Part shown: in pieces, positions 10,476 to 21,819 of the stretch
Numbering within the stretch: the stretch's first letter is position 1
How the letters are laid out: each line of letters opens with the position of its first letter
Source of the DNA: Vombatus ursinus
Lineage: Eukaryota > Chordata > Mammalia > Diprotodontia > Vombatidae
Length of the DNA stretch: 64,000 nt
Reading direction: 5' to 3'
Assembly: GCF_900497805.2 (NCBI RefSeq)
Contig: NW_020940358.1
Location: forward strand, 28,190,288 to 28,254,287
The notes under the pieces: model-generated
Told to the model about the DNA's origin: nothing
Seen by the model: the letters and a program-made list of their open reading frames with translations, nothing else
Database searches by the model: none
Position numbers and translations under genes: made by a program

Positions 10476-10559
10476 CTTCATGTTCCTGTTTTGCTCTGTT
10501 ACCCTATGCTATTATATCCTCCAGATCCCCATGTTGTTAATAACAAACTGACTTTCATA

Positions 10560-11440
10560 TTGGACCTTTTTTCTTAAATTTCTTCCTTTTTTGTCTTTTG
10601 TAATAATGAAAATCTGATCTCCCTCAGGAAACACTGCATCTCTGAATGTACCTTCTCTTAGGCCCCTGACAAACTGGGCCACTAAGAGGAATAGAAATAC
10701 TCCTTGCTTTTCTCACTGCCTCTTCTAGACCCTCCCTCTGCCATCATCACTCAGAAGCCTCTACTCATCTAAGGTTCATTCTATCCCATCTTTATTGCCC
10801 TATCCAGGGGCTGGTTGTTGTTATCTGTCAACCCCCAGATCATTTTCCCTCTTTTTTTCTTTTTTTTTTTTTTGCTGAGACAATTGGGGTTAAGTGACTT
10901 GCCCAGAGTCACACAGCTAGTGAGTGTTATGTGTCTGAGGCTGGATTTGAACTCAGGTCCTCCTGACTCCAGAGCCAGTGCTCTATCCACTGCATCACCT
11001 AGCTGCCCCTATTTTCCTTCTTTTCAAGGAGTTCCTAGGAGTACCTAATTAACAATCTTCTCTACCTCAACCTCTGCCCTTATACTTGGGGACTTCAGTA
11101 TGCATGTCAAGGTTCCCTCAAACATCCTGGCCTTCACTCTGCTTCAGCTACATATAGGAATAGCCATACCCTTAATTTTACTATCATTCATAACCATTCA
11201 ACTTCTGTGATCCAATACTTTGCAGTTCCTCTCTGGTCATAATCTGTATTCTTTCATCGTTCCTTCTGTCTCGCTTCTCCTAAACTTATTCGTTGTAACC
11301 TCTGGTTATTCCATCCCCCTCTCCCTCTTCTCCCAGTCTCCTCTTCAGACTTCATTTTCTTCTCTTTGCAATTTTGACCCTATCTTTATATTCCCAGCAC
11401 AGTGCCTTACAAAATAACAGGAGCTTAGATCATCCTAAAT
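10560..11440 (+). repeat. L2 LINE endonuclease region, sense, split by a SINE
   Basis: 'cttggggacttcagtatgca' corresponds to the GDFN segment and 'cctctctggtcataatctg' to the SDH segment of the L2 endonuclease, here read as SGH, a lost catalytic residue. The block is interrupted at 10857-11010. Confidence 0.6.
10857..11010 (-). repeat. tRNA-derived SINE in L2
   Basis: Full-length antisense copy from the T run to 'cacctagctgcccct'. It is flanked by attttccctctttt at 10842 and attttccttctttt at 11011. Confidence 0.92.
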
Positions 11441-11444
11441 CTCT

Positions 11445-11795
11445 CCTACCTAGGTGCAGGTGGCACATTTTTCTTTTTGGTCACAGTAATTAAACAACCC
11501 TCTACCAAGACTTGGAAAGGCTATAAACTGATAGAGGGAGGACCTCACCAGGTAAAATAATATCTCAGAAGTATTGAAATAAGCAACTCTGGAATCTGTG
11601 AAAAAAAATGGAAAGATGTGCATTTCATCCAGAGCTCCATTTTGACCCTAAGCCCTCAGGTGAAAATTACATTGTCATGTTTGCTCATTCTTGGTAGTCC
11701 TTGATAGAACCAGTCTCAAGGTAGCAGAACACAAATTGTAGCATTTTACTGGCCTTAATAACTTGGTAAGCAATATTAGTGTGACCTTTTTATCC
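11445..11795. other. Unassigned intron sequence
   Basis: No gene or repeat recognised with confidence. Confidence 0.35.
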
Positions 11796-11799
11796 AAAA

Positions 11800-12905
11800 C
11801 AAGTCAGTGTAGGACTGGGAAGATCCCATCTGGAGTACTATGTTCACTTTTTGGCACTGATGCGATTTGAGGGGTTCAGGGACACCCCTTTCAAAGACAG
11901 AAGTACAGGACAAGGATGTCTGGAATGAATTCACGGACTCAAGCATTCTTCAAATCAAGTTGGCAAAAGTTTATTATAACACTAATATGGCAGGCAGAGT
12001 TCCTTAAGGGATTCTGCAACTTAACAGGAGTGATGCTAAAGCTTATATAGGCAAAGTAGTGGATTATGTGCCAAGTATGCTAATTAAGTGATAACATACA
12101 ACCTTAGTCACAGGTGTTATTTACTACTGGAAAGGGAGGGGTATAGGAGTGTATTTTTGGTCTGTTATGTCTGTAACAAGATAGCTTCGGGAATTGATGT
12201 CTGTAACTTGACCTCTGGATTGTATATGATGACTTTGGGAATCAGTACATGATAATTTTGTTGATACAAGATAGTACAAAGGAAATTCTACAGAGGTCAG
12301 CTTGTTCTTGTAACAGGGAGAGATAGTGAGATAGTTTACCTCACTGGGCCCACTCATGAGCTATTGCCAGAGATAGGGTCTTTGGGCTGGGGAGAAAACT
12401 GTCAGGGATAGTATTTTGAGACTAGGGAGAAATATGGTTTTGGAAGTGGGGTCAGAATACAAGCACCCAAGCACCCCATCAGCACCATATTTTAGGAAGG
12501 ACAGCTTGTCATGTCAAACAGAAGCCTGCCACAGGAAAGTAACCATGAAAGGAAAGGGCCTGGAGATCATGCCATTCAAGATCTGTTGAAGCCTAGAGGT
12601 AAGAAGACTGGAGGTGGGGATGGAGGAGGAGAGGAAAATTACCTATGTCTTCAGCTTCCTGAAGAGCTGTTATAAAGACGAATTGATCTTATACATCAGA
12701 AGAAACTTTATAATAGTCAGAATTGTCTACCAATATAGTGGACTTCCTCAAGAAGTGGTGAGTTTGCTATCGCTGGAGGTATTTAAACAGAAGCTGTGTG
12801 ACTAATTTGATGGGACTTTATGGAAGGGATTCACATATCAGTCAGGACTAGCTGGACTCAGTGACTTCTGAGGTTTCCTTCAGCTCAAAATTATGTAGTG
12901 TGTTA
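11800..12905 (+). repeat. L3/CR1 3' region, sense, split by a solo LTR
   Basis: Left part reads 'gatcccatctggagtactat', right part resumes 'caccatattttaggaagg' and continues to 'ctatcgctggaggtatttaa' and 'agctcaaaattatg', the L3 3' end. Removing the LTR restores the normal L3 sequence. Confidence 0.8.
11858..12481 (-). mobile_element. Solo LTR of an endogenous retrovirus (class I-like)
   Basis: A 624-base block beginning TG and ending CA, flanked by the 4-base duplication GCAC (11854-11857 and 12482-12485). Read on the minus strand it has a TATA box (TATATAAG, 12042-12049) and, about 70 bases on, a poly(A) signal AATAAA (11970-11975), giving a U3-R-U5 order. No internal retroviral sequence remains, so it arose by LTR-LTR recombination. 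Family not named. The 4-base duplication suggests a gamma-like (ERV1) group. Confidence 0.85.
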
Positions 12906-13029
12906 GGCCAGGTGGATGGAAGATTGGGTAGAGCTGGATGCTTTTATGTTTCGTTTTGGTTTGACCCTGAGCTATGATTTCATGACCCTGAGTGGAGGAC
13001 TCTTGGCTTATAAATTCCCTTCACCAATA

Positions 13030-13200
13030 CAGACAAGGAACTTATCTGTAACTGATAAGTCTTAGGAGTTTTGGGGGGCCAGTTAAAGCTTAAGTGGCTT
13101 ATGCATGATCTCGTAGCTAGTATGTGTCAGAATTGGAGCTTGAGCCTAGGTCTTCCTAACTTTAAGGCCAGTCCTGTATTGATAGCACACTGCTTCTCTG
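13030..13200 (-). repeat. CORE-SINE fragment, antisense
   Basis: 'gtggcttatgcatgatctc' and 'gagcctaggtcttcctaac' are antisense landmarks. Diverged. Confidence 0.5.
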
Positions 13201-13314
13201 ATGGATGCCATATTCATGTTAGATTTGGGAATGGGCATGTGAGAAACACAAAAACATATTTCATTTGCTCTTATTACACATTGTGTGCTGTGACACCACT
13301 GCTCCTTGTGTAAC

Positions 13315-13860
13315 AACAAATTCAGCTTATGTTTATTGGGCACCTTTTAGGTATAGAAGCCTGTGCTTAGCACTGGTAATACATAAAAAAAAAAAGGATA
13401 TGAAGTGGACTGTATCTTAAAGAGCATACAGTCTAAGTACATAAGTAACTATGATTCAAGGGAGAGTGCAGTGAATTCATTGTAGAAGCCTAGGCTATAC
13501 ATTATTAGAAATTTGAGGGAGGTGGTCACTTTTCTTGGGGTGCCAGAGAAGGCTTCATAGGGAGAAATGGGACCTGAATTTTCCTTTTAAAAAATACTGA
13601 CTGCAACAGATGGAATCTATTCCCAGCATCATTGGGTGGGGGGAGTGGGGAGAAGGTGTAGTGATGGATGAGGGCAAGAAAAGGAGGGACAGGCCATAGT
13701 CCAGATTGGCTGGATATAGGACACATGAAGAGAAGTAGTTTGCCATAAGGCTTGACAGATTTCAGGAGACCATTGTGCCAAGATCAGTAATTTAGTTTCT
13801 TAGGTAGGCAATAGGGAGCTAATAAAAGTTTATGACTAAGTAGTAACCTGATCTTAGCAA
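13315..13860 (-). repeat. L2 LINE, antisense, diverged
   Basis: 'ttattgggcaccttttagg', 'tgcttagcactggtaatac' and later 'ggcaatagggagctaataa' keep the L2 order in antisense. Confidence 0.6.
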
Positions 13861-14281
13861 TATAGAGGACATATTGGAGAGAGGATAGATTGGTTGAAAT
13901 AAATTACTGCCCAGTATGTTCATATCTTATATGTAATTTACCATCATTTCTAAGTTCCTTTGATAAAATATAATGGGCTTAACACTCATTAATTCCTGTT
14001 ATTAACAATAATATTTTAAAATATCTCTGATTTCAGTCATATAGGATTATTCCCTCTGCTCCTTGGACAGTTTCATGAGTTTTTATAACCAAAATAATTT
14101 ATCAGCCAATGGTACATGCTCTAGTAATGAGCTTCTCTGCACTTAACTGAGCAGATCCTTAGACAACAATTCATTGTTAGAACCAGACTTGAAGCATGTC
14201 CCTCTTGGTAAAGTCTGCCAGAGTTCACATTCTGATAGTGTAGTCTTTGAAAAGAGAGTTCCAGGTCACCTCTATGTTATG
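13861..14281. other. Unassigned intron sequence
   Basis: Nothing recognised. AT-rich. Confidence 0.35.
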
Positions 14282-14470
14282 ATGCAGACTTTAACAGAGA
14301 AATAATAACATTTATGTAGTGTTTAGGAAAGAACTTATTGGACATTCTTGTATCTGAGGTGGTGCAATTATTCATGCCCTACAGAAAGGGAAACCGAGGC
14401 TCTGAGGTCCAGCAACATGCCTGAGATTACCCATTTATTTGTCTATGGATTGGCATTCCCATCTATGTAG
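14282..14470 (-). repeat. Mar1-type CORE-SINE, antisense
   Basis: 'taacatttatgtagtgttta', 'gaaagggaaaccgaggctc' and 'acatgcctgagattaccc'. Confidence 0.55.
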
Positions 14471-14613
14471 GCACTTCTTTCACCACTGCAGATCGCAACT
14501 CATTCAAGCTTTTACATCATCCTATATAACCCTTGTATATGTCCTTCCATAAATCCTCAATAGAAGGTCTGTCCAGTGTACTGGACACTGTCCGCTGGGG
14601 CTTTTAATACTTC

Positions 14614-14775
14614 ATAGAGTCATAGATTTAGAGCTAGAAGGAACTTAAAGGTCACTTGGTCCAACCCTTTCATTTTACAGGTGAGGAAATTAAGAACCAG
14701 AGAGATTGAGGGACTTGCCCAAGGTACCTAGTTAGTAAGTAATTGGAGAAAATTGGAACCCAGATCCTTAGACTC
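14614..14775 (-). repeat. CORE-SINE, antisense
   Basis: 'catagagtcatagatttaga', 'cattttacaggtgaggaaat' and 'gggacttgcccaaggtacc'. Well preserved. Confidence 0.8.
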
Positions 14776-15765
14776 CAAAGAGAGTGCATGATCTTTCTGC
14801 TGTATACTTCTCGTGCAGTAGTTGGGTTATCCATCTATTATTCACTCACTCATCCTATATGGTACCTGAGGCCACATAGCAAATTGATTCCAGGTCTTCT
14901 TTCTACTATATGCAACTGCCTCCAATATAGTCTTCATGCTGTAGAAAGAGATAATATTCTTCCTGGGAGTTTAATGGTGACAGGGTCAAACAGTTCAAAA
15001 CCATACAACTATTAATCTAATGTTAGTTTGGATCAACCTAATGATCCATGAAATCATACTAATATTTCTGATTCTGCAGAGAATTATAAGCTGAGGCAAC
15101 TGGTCTTTTATGGTAGAAGATAATTTTTAGTATTACTCTGTCGCTGAGCAGATGACAACATCCTATGACTTCATGAAACTTTATCTTCTGCTCTGCATTT
15201 TAAAATAGAATTCCAAATCTGATTGGGAGGAGAACTTTCTTCAGGTTTCTCTAAAGAAGCCTTTCTGTATTATTCAGGAATAGTCAATTATTCATTTTTC
15301 TATTAGGTTTCTATCTGATTGCCCACTTTGGAAACTGGATGTATTTGGAGTGGGGTGAGAAATGTCACTATTGTATTTATAATTTAAAATAATGAGGATG
15401 TAGTTACACAAATACTGCACTTATTCATTTATAAGTCAATATTTTCCAAGTCTAGATCTTGATGTTTCTTGGGAACACAAACTCATCGCCAGAGAGCTAT
15501 GAGTTATGTGCTGTTTGCCAGTCTGTCAGGAAAGAAAATACATTCAGTCCTTGAGTTAATTGTCCATTTATTGCAAGGTGAGTGAAAAATAGCAGGACAA
15601 ATCCATAAATACACCAACTTCCATTTATATAGTGGTTTTAAAGCTTATTGCTTTATTGAACTAAGCAAAAATAGAGAATAGAAACTTTGCATCAGTCAAC
15701 ACTTATCTCTGAAGTTCATACGTCTGTCTTTCTATTTCCCAGTCTTGGTAATGAACAAAGAGACC
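14776..15765. other. Mostly unassigned intron sequence
   Basis: A short MIR-like piece is at about 14858-14925. The rest, in particular 15050-15620, shows no repeat and no coding signal. Confidence 0.35.
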
Positions 15766-15835
15766 ACCCTCATGGAATGCAATAGAAAAGCTCTTATTAA
15801 GCATTTCTCTGTGCCAGGCATTGTGGATACACATA
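15766..15835 (-). repeat. L2 3' end fragment, antisense
   Basis: 'aagctcttattaagcatttc' followed by 'ctgtgccaggcattgtgg'. Confidence 0.55.
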
Positions 15836-15839
15836 GAAA

Positions 15840-16200
15840 ATTGATTCAAATCATCAATAGCTCATATTCTCATAGCATTTCGTGGTTTACAAAACATTTT
15901 TTATGCATTACCTTACCTTGTTTGATCCTCAGAACCTTTCTTGTGAGTTTGGGGGGTGAGGGAAGGGAGAAGTATTATTCTTATTTTACAGACAAAACTG
16001 AGACCCAAAGAGGTGAAGGAATTTGCCTAGTGTCACTCAATGACCAGCAGACTTGAATTGAGATTTATGTCAATTTCAAAGGATTTCAGGATTTCAGAGT
16101 AAGAAGGGACTTTAGTGATAGTCTAACCTTCTTTGCTTTTCCCCACCTTACTATGAAGAAACTTAGTCTGAGAGACTATAATTTGTCCAAGTTCACACAT
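15840..16200 (-). repeat. Two adjacent antisense CORE-SINEs
   Basis: First, 15840-16078: 'ttcgtggtttacaaaacatt', 'ttgatcctcagaacctttc' and 'tattttacagacaaaactga'. Second, 16079-16200: 'gatttcagagtaagaaggg' and 'gtccaagttcacac'. A run of 17 C follows at about 16201-16217. Confidence 0.6.
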
Positions 16201-16217
16201 TTCCCCCCCCCCCCCCA

Positions 16218-16814
16218 CCACATACTTGAGTCACATGGAGTCTTGAGAGACGTGATTACATATTTTAACAGGCCCTTGGCTCAGCGGGCAGTCAGTGCCA
16301 TTTTGAACAAGGAATAAACAAACTCTTTAGGAAGTGCCACCATACCAGGTTCTTCAGTGTTTCTATCTGAATGGTTTACCTCAGCAATGATGCCTTTGTG
16401 GTAGGTGAAATCTAGTAACTCACCATCCAGATAAGCACTGCAGTATATGCAAATGCTTTGGGCTATAACCAAGAAGAGTTCCTGGGGGCAGGATTCCTAA
16501 TAGCTCAAATCCAAATTTTAAATTCCTTATCAGAATTGCAATATAACAAGGCACATAATGCATATAATATATTGCCATAGATCTAAAATATTTATTTCTC
16601 TCCATTACATTGGAATTTAAGGGGCAAAAAAAATCTTGTAAAGGTAAACAATATTCTGAGTTGTAATAAGAAAACTCAAGAAGATAGAAATTTGTATTTT
16701 TTAACTTGATTAGGAAAGTCCAGCTTTTCATTTTCAGCTCATTTGAGATTTAAAGTTTCTTTTTGTCATGAGAAGCAACTGGCCCATCATGACAGGTATT
16801 AACAAGGGCTGACA
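16218..16814. other. Unassigned intron sequence
   Basis: Nothing recognised. Two overlapping minus-strand frames (63 and 103 codons) lack any known motif. Confidence 0.35.
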
Positions 16815-17785
16815 TTAAATTTTTTTTATAATTTTTATTGCCATTTTTTGCTTTTACATCTGTTTCTCAATATACCCCTCTACTCTCCCTCACCCAGAGA
16901 GCCATCCCTTATAACAAAGATTTTTTTCAAAAAGAGAGAGAATGAGAAAGAAAGCATTTCAGCGAAACTAACACATCAAATCCAACAGTGTATCAAGCAT
17001 CCCATCTGCATTGTCCCTTCTCTGCAAAGAAGCGAGGAAGGGGCATTCTCATATAGATTCTTTAGGACCAAGCCCAGTCATTATAATTCAACAGCATCAG
17101 TTTGAGGGGTGGGGGTGGGGGTGACTTTTTTTTTTGCTTTTACTCTTTCCATTTAATTTGATGCAGGCATTGTGCATATTCTTTTCCTACACTTTATATC
17201 AATCCATACATCTTCCCATGTTATTCTCTTTGATAAGTAGTTCATATTTATATAGTGCTTTAAGGTTTGCCAAGTGTTTTACAAGTACTATCTCATTTGA
17301 TCCTCCCAACCACCTTGGGAGGTAGGTGCTATTATTATCCCTATTTTACAGATAGGGAAACTGAGACAGATCGCAGTTAAGTGACTTGCCCAGGGTCACA
17401 CAGCTCATATGTGTCCAAAACCAGATTTGAACTTAGGTCTTCCTGACTCCAGGCCTATTGCTTTACCCACTGTGATACCTAACTGCCTATTCTGTATTCT
17501 TCATATTTGTTATTCCTTAAGATGAAGTAATTTTCCAGTATATTTATGTACCTTTGTTTAGCCATTCCTCAATCCCTGCTTTGTTCCCAGTTCTTTGCTA
17601 CCATACAAAATGATGCTATAAATATTTTGGTTTGTATATGAAACCTGTCTTTCGATCTTTGACCTCCCTGGAGCATTTGCCTATCAGTAGGATCTCGTAA
17701 GTCAGAGGGTATGGATATTTTTAGACACTTCCTTAGCATAATTCCAGATTGCTTCCCAGAGTGGTTGGACCATTTCACAGATAGT
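16815..17785 (-). repeat. L1 3' end, antisense, split by a Mar1 SINE
   Basis: Antisense L1 3' region: 'cagagagccatcccttataa' at the left and 'agttctttgctacca' and 'ctataaatattttgg' at the right, then 'ttcccagagtggttggacc'. Interrupted by a SINE at 17250-17490. Confidence 0.8.
17250..17490 (-). repeat. Mar1 CORE-SINE inside L1
   Basis: Nearly full length: 'tatagtgctttaaggtttgc', 'cttgggaggtaggtgctat', 'gggaaactgagacagatcg', 'gcccagggtcacacagctc' and 'gatacctaactgcct'. TTCATATTT is duplicated at 17241-17249 and 17500-17508. Confidence 0.88.
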
Positions 17786-17945
17786 TGACATTTCTATGGC
17801 ATGTTATAGTTCATATCATTTATAATAGGCTTTTCTTATAACAGCTCTGTGAGGTAGATAGTGAAGGTATTATTTTCCATTATCCTTCCAGTTGTAAGAG
17901 GAAATAGCTTCACAGACTGAATGACTGTGCCACAATTGAATGGTT
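17786..17945 (-). repeat. CORE-SINE fragment, antisense
   Basis: 'gacatttctatggcatgtta' and 'ctctgtgaggtagatagtg'. Confidence 0.5.
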
Positions 17946-18597
17946 AAGCATACTTACGGAGATGTTTAGTGAAAATTAATGTGTATGTGTCTGTAACATT
18001 TACTGTCTTTGGGGGTAAGGGGCAGAGGTAGATTTTACTTTCTGTAGTGACTTGAAGTCCAGAATTTTACCTGTTCTTAAATATCCAGGTAAGGATGAAG
18101 GTTATATAAATGCTGCATTCTATTCGGATAACTGTGAGAAAACTCTTAATGTCATTTTTGTAGTTATTAGGAATACGTAAATCAGTATGTATGTGTAAAT
18201 GTGTGTGTGTGTGTGTGTACACACACACACACACACACACACAAATACCTTCTGTCAACTTCCCTTAGAAACACTGGAAAGATGAAATAGCCTCGCAAAA
18301 AATATTGATTATTTTGCTTTGTTTTAGCCTAATCCTTATTAAATATGCATTACTTAAAAGAAAAAAAAGCATCCAGAATTGTCCAGCTAGGCTTTTAAAA
18401 CCTCTAGGGCTGTCAAATTGAGAACAAAGTTCCAGGTAACTTAATTCTGACAGGAATTGAAGAGCACCATATCATCAGTTCCTTTCGGAAGCCACTCAGT
18501 GTTTCTGTGACTGTTGGTGCCATACCAGTTTTTGTATGCTTCAGCTTTGTAAAGTACCTGGCTTTATGTGTTACTATGAATGAAACTGCTAACACAA
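17946..18597. other. Unassigned intron sequence with a microsatellite
   Basis: Contains the GT/AC repeat at 18200-18243. Otherwise nothing recognised. Confidence 0.35.
18200..18243. repeat. Self-complementary (GT)n(AC)n microsatellite
   Basis: About 18 bases of GT repeat run directly into about 25 bases of AC repeat, so the tract is an inverted repeat as well as alternating purine-pyrimidine. Confidence 0.95.
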
Positions 18598-18975
18598 ATC
18601 CCAGAATTTGAACTGGAAAGAATTTCAGTGGCTATTGGGCTTAACCTCTGCTGGAAAGGAATCCCTCCTGTAACATATCTGACCTGTGACTGTCCAGCTT
18701 CTGCTAGAAACTTCCAGCAAGATGGAACCTGCCACCTTTCTAGGTAGCCCATCCCACTTGTGGACAGCACTGATTGTTAGACAGTTCTGACATCAAGCCC
18801 AAATTTGCTTCTTTGCAGCTTCTACCTGTTACTTTTGGCTGTCCCCTCTGAAGCCAGATAGAACAAGTCTAATCCCGCCATGACATAACAGCCTTTAAAA
18901 TACTTGAAGATAGCTATCACATTCCCCCAAGTGTTCTGTTCTCCAAGCTAAAAATCCCCATGTGAGGGAGCTACA
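18598..18975 (-). repeat. L3/CR1 3' end, antisense
   Basis: 'tagcccatcccacttgtgg', 'tctgacatcaagcccaaat', 'gaacaagtctaatcccgcc' and 'aatacttgaagatagctat' are the antisense L3 3' landmarks. Confidence 0.85.
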
Positions 18976-19037
18976 GTCAAGCAAACTCTTTATGGTTCAT
19001 GAACATAGTATTTCTCTGGTGAACAAAAGGTATCCTG

Positions 19038-19122
19038 TTCAGTTTTCTCATCTGAAAAATGAGGTAGGGTAGACTTAATGACTTCTAACTGCCCTTCAGG
19101 CTCTGTGTACCTTATTCTGTTC
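19038..19122 (+). repeat. CORE-SINE 3' fragment, sense
   Basis: 'ttttctcatctgaaaaatga' and 'gacttctaactgcccttcag'. Confidence 0.5.
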
Positions 19123-19139
19123 CAACACTGACATTTTAT

Positions 19140-21135
19140 GTCGGTCAGCAAGCGTTATTAAAAGCTTACTATGTACTAGGCACATTGCTAAGCCTTAGGG
19201 AAACAAAGAAAGGTGAAAGACTGTCCCTGCCTGTAAGGGACTCATATTTTTTAATTGAATTTTTATTGATAACTTTGATTTTCACGTGACCCAAATTTCT
19301 CCCAGTATCCTTCTCTCTACTCACTCGTAGAGAGCCATTCTATACAACAAGGAACATTTTTACAGGGAAAAAAAAGAGAGAGAGAAAAGAAAAAAAATTA
19401 GTAAAGCCAATCAGTCAAAAAAGTATGAAAATGTAAGCAATGTTTCCTACCTGTGGACCTCCCACCTCTGCCAAGCAGTGGGAGGAGGTGTCTTCTCATA
19501 TCTTTTCTTTGTGGCTCTCTTGTTCTTTGTAATTTTGAACATTCACTTTCAGTTATTTTGGGAGGGTTGTTCTTCCCATTTGCATTGTTGTAGTCATTGT
19601 GTATATTGGTTTTCTTGGTTCTGCTTTCTTCACTTCATTAGCTTGTGTATGTCTTTCCATGTTTCTCTGGAAGCATCTATTCATCATATTCATCATTTCT
19701 TACAACAATACTATTCCATCATATTCATATACCATAGTTTGTTTAGTCATTCCCCAATCAATAGCCATCTGCTTTGTTTCCAGTTCTTTGCTACAACAAA
19801 AAGCACTGCTATAAATATTTTGGTTTATGTAGGGACTTCCTTCTTATTAATGACTTCCTTGGAGTATATTTCCAGTAGTGGAATCTCTGGGTCAGAGCAT
19901 ATGGACAGTTTAATTACTTAATTTACATAATTGCAAATTACTAGGAACTCACATTCTAATGGAGAAAACATCATACAAATAACCATGTGTACCCAAGATA
20001 TGTACAGAGCAGCTGGAAGGTAATCTGAAAGGGAAGGCACAAGTAGCATGAGGAAGCAGAGGCAGCCTCCTGCAGAAGGAGGGACTAGAAGGAAGGTCTT
20101 GAAGGAAACTAGAGAAGGCAGGAGGTGGTGAGGAAGGAGAGCATTTCAGACATAAGTCAAAACCACTGCAAAGACACAGAATTGGAAGATGGAGTGTTCA
20201 AGGAAGAGTATATCTGGACTATAGATATGTGGAGGGGAATAAAGTATAAGAAGATAGGAAAGATAGGAAGGTGCTAGGTTTAAAGGGCTTTAAATGCTGA
20301 ACAGAAGATTTTATATTTGATTATATTTATATTTGGAAGTAATAGGGAGCCACTGGAGTTTATTGAGTAGGGAAGTGACATGGTCAGACTAGGGCTCGAG
20401 GAAAATAGCTTTGTCAACTGAGTGAAGGATGGATTACAGTAGGTGGAGACATGGTGGGGAGACTATTAAAGATTAAAGCTATTTGCAGTAGGATAGCCAT
20501 GAGGTGATGAGGGTCTGTGTTAAGATGGTAGTTATGAGTGGAGAAGAGGGAACATATCCAAGAGCTGTTGTGAAGATAATAATGAGAAGATAGGACAACA
20601 GATTAAATATGTGGACTGAGTGCAAGGAGTTGGGGATAAAACTGAAGTTGCAAGGCTAGGAGACTGGGAGGATGGTGGCGCACTTGAAAAAAAAGGGGAA
20701 AGTTGGCAGAAGGGAGGGTTTGGCGGAGAAGATAATGAATTTTGTTTTGGACGTGTCAAGTTTGAGATGCCCATGGGATCCCCAGTTCAAGATGGCCCAA
20801 AGTCATTTGGTGAAGTGAAAACTGGAGATAAAAAGTTCAGACTGGATATAAATCATCGGCATAGGGATGATCATTGAATCTACTGGGACTTGATAAGAAC
20901 ATTGAAAGAGGTAGCTATAAAAAGAGAAAAAGACACTCATGGTTATAGTGGGGATAACTGGAGAAAGATCCAGCAAAAAGGACTGAGAAGGAGCAGTCAG
21001 GCAGGAGGAAAACAAGGAGAGTAGTGTCATGAAAACCTGGAGAGGAGACAAATGGATGAATGAACAAATGCATAAAGCAAGACCATCCCTGCTCTCAAGC
21101 TCTCATTTCAGTGGGAAACAATACATATAGAAGGT
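19140..21135 (-). repeat. L2 LINE with reverse-transcriptase box, split by L1
   Basis: Antisense L2 over about 1.3 kb net. Left part (19140-19250) is its 3' end. After the L1 it resumes at about 19935 and runs past 20852-20863, which encodes YADD (context PYADDL) on the minus strand. A second, short L2 3' end follows at about 21055-21130. Confidence 0.85.
19251..19930 (-). repeat. L1 3' end inserted in L2
   Basis: Antisense: 'gtagagagccattctataca', 'gacctcccacctctgccaag', 'cagttctttgctacaacaaa' and 'gtggaatctctgggtcagag'. It splits the L2, so it is younger. Confidence 0.85.
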
Positions 21136-21149
21136 TTCAGCTGCTAGTC

Positions 21150-21520
21150 AAATGGAATGGTCCTTAACATACAACAGGAAAACAGAGGGCAATACCTCTT
21201 CTTTAATATAATTTCCACCAGCAATATCCTTTCAGTTTCCGATTTTGAACCATTTGACAGTGCCAAGGTTTTTGATGGCAAGAACTTTCTTTTCTGGGTC
21301 TTCACTAGTTGTCGCTGGAGCACCCTGCAGCCAGGCTACATCTCCACAGGATTTACTTCCCAGGATGACTGTGGGCACTGGGCTGGGAGCATTGCTGTTC
21401 CCAAGGTTCTGGGATTCAGAGTCCTGGACTGTTTCCATCAGGATCTGAAGGGAAGTGGCGGTCAAGGTGCTGGTCGTAGTGGTGGTGGTGGCTGTGGCAA
21501 AGTACTAGTGAATAGATCTG
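21150..21520 (-). pseudogene. YBX3: YBX3-like (Y-box / cold-shock protein) processed pseudogene, 5' part
   Basis: On the minus strand the frame reads ATTTTTTSTL (about 21490-21460), then TSEDPEKKVLAIKNLGTVKW and FKIGN before a stop at 21232-21234. This resembles the YBX3 N-terminus (ATTTTTTTLPQ...) and the start of its cold-shock domain (EDAEKKVLATKVLGTVKWF). After the stop, alignment continues without a gap as GNYIKEEV against RNDTKEDV. In Y-box genes an intron falls just before NDTKED, so the uninterrupted match indicates a spliced, reverse-transcribed copy. YBX1 is a less good match (EKKVLA favours YBX3). Only the 5' part is preserved and it abuts L2. The human sequences are from memory. 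Confidence 0.65.
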
Positions 21521-21672
21521 TTGAGGGAGGCAGGTGATGAGAGTGTTCAAGGACCTCTCTGGAAATGTGTCTTCTTGACAGTTGATGATTTGTGTTCTGT
21601 GGCCTCAGGAGGCCAACCTCACAGAAGGCAGGAGCAGGCAGAGGTAAGCCCTTAGGGAATCTAGTGAGATGG
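21521..21672. other. Unassigned intron sequence
   Basis: Short interval, possibly pseudogene 5' UTR on the right side of the Y-box copy. No repeat recognised. Confidence 0.3.
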
Positions 21673-21819
21673 CAAGGGTTCTTAACCTGGGGTGTTCACA
21701 GCCCCCCAAAGTCTATGAATAGATTTCAGGGGATCTTTAAATTTGAATGAGAAAAAGTTACATCTTTTTTTCCCCTAACTTCTAACTGAATTTAGCATTT
21801 CCTTCAGTTAAGAATTTTT

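Noticed and set aside
19478-19921. 147-codon hydrophobic frame
   Set aside because: It is the antisense translation of an L1 3' end. The hydrophobicity reflects T-rich antisense LINE sequence.
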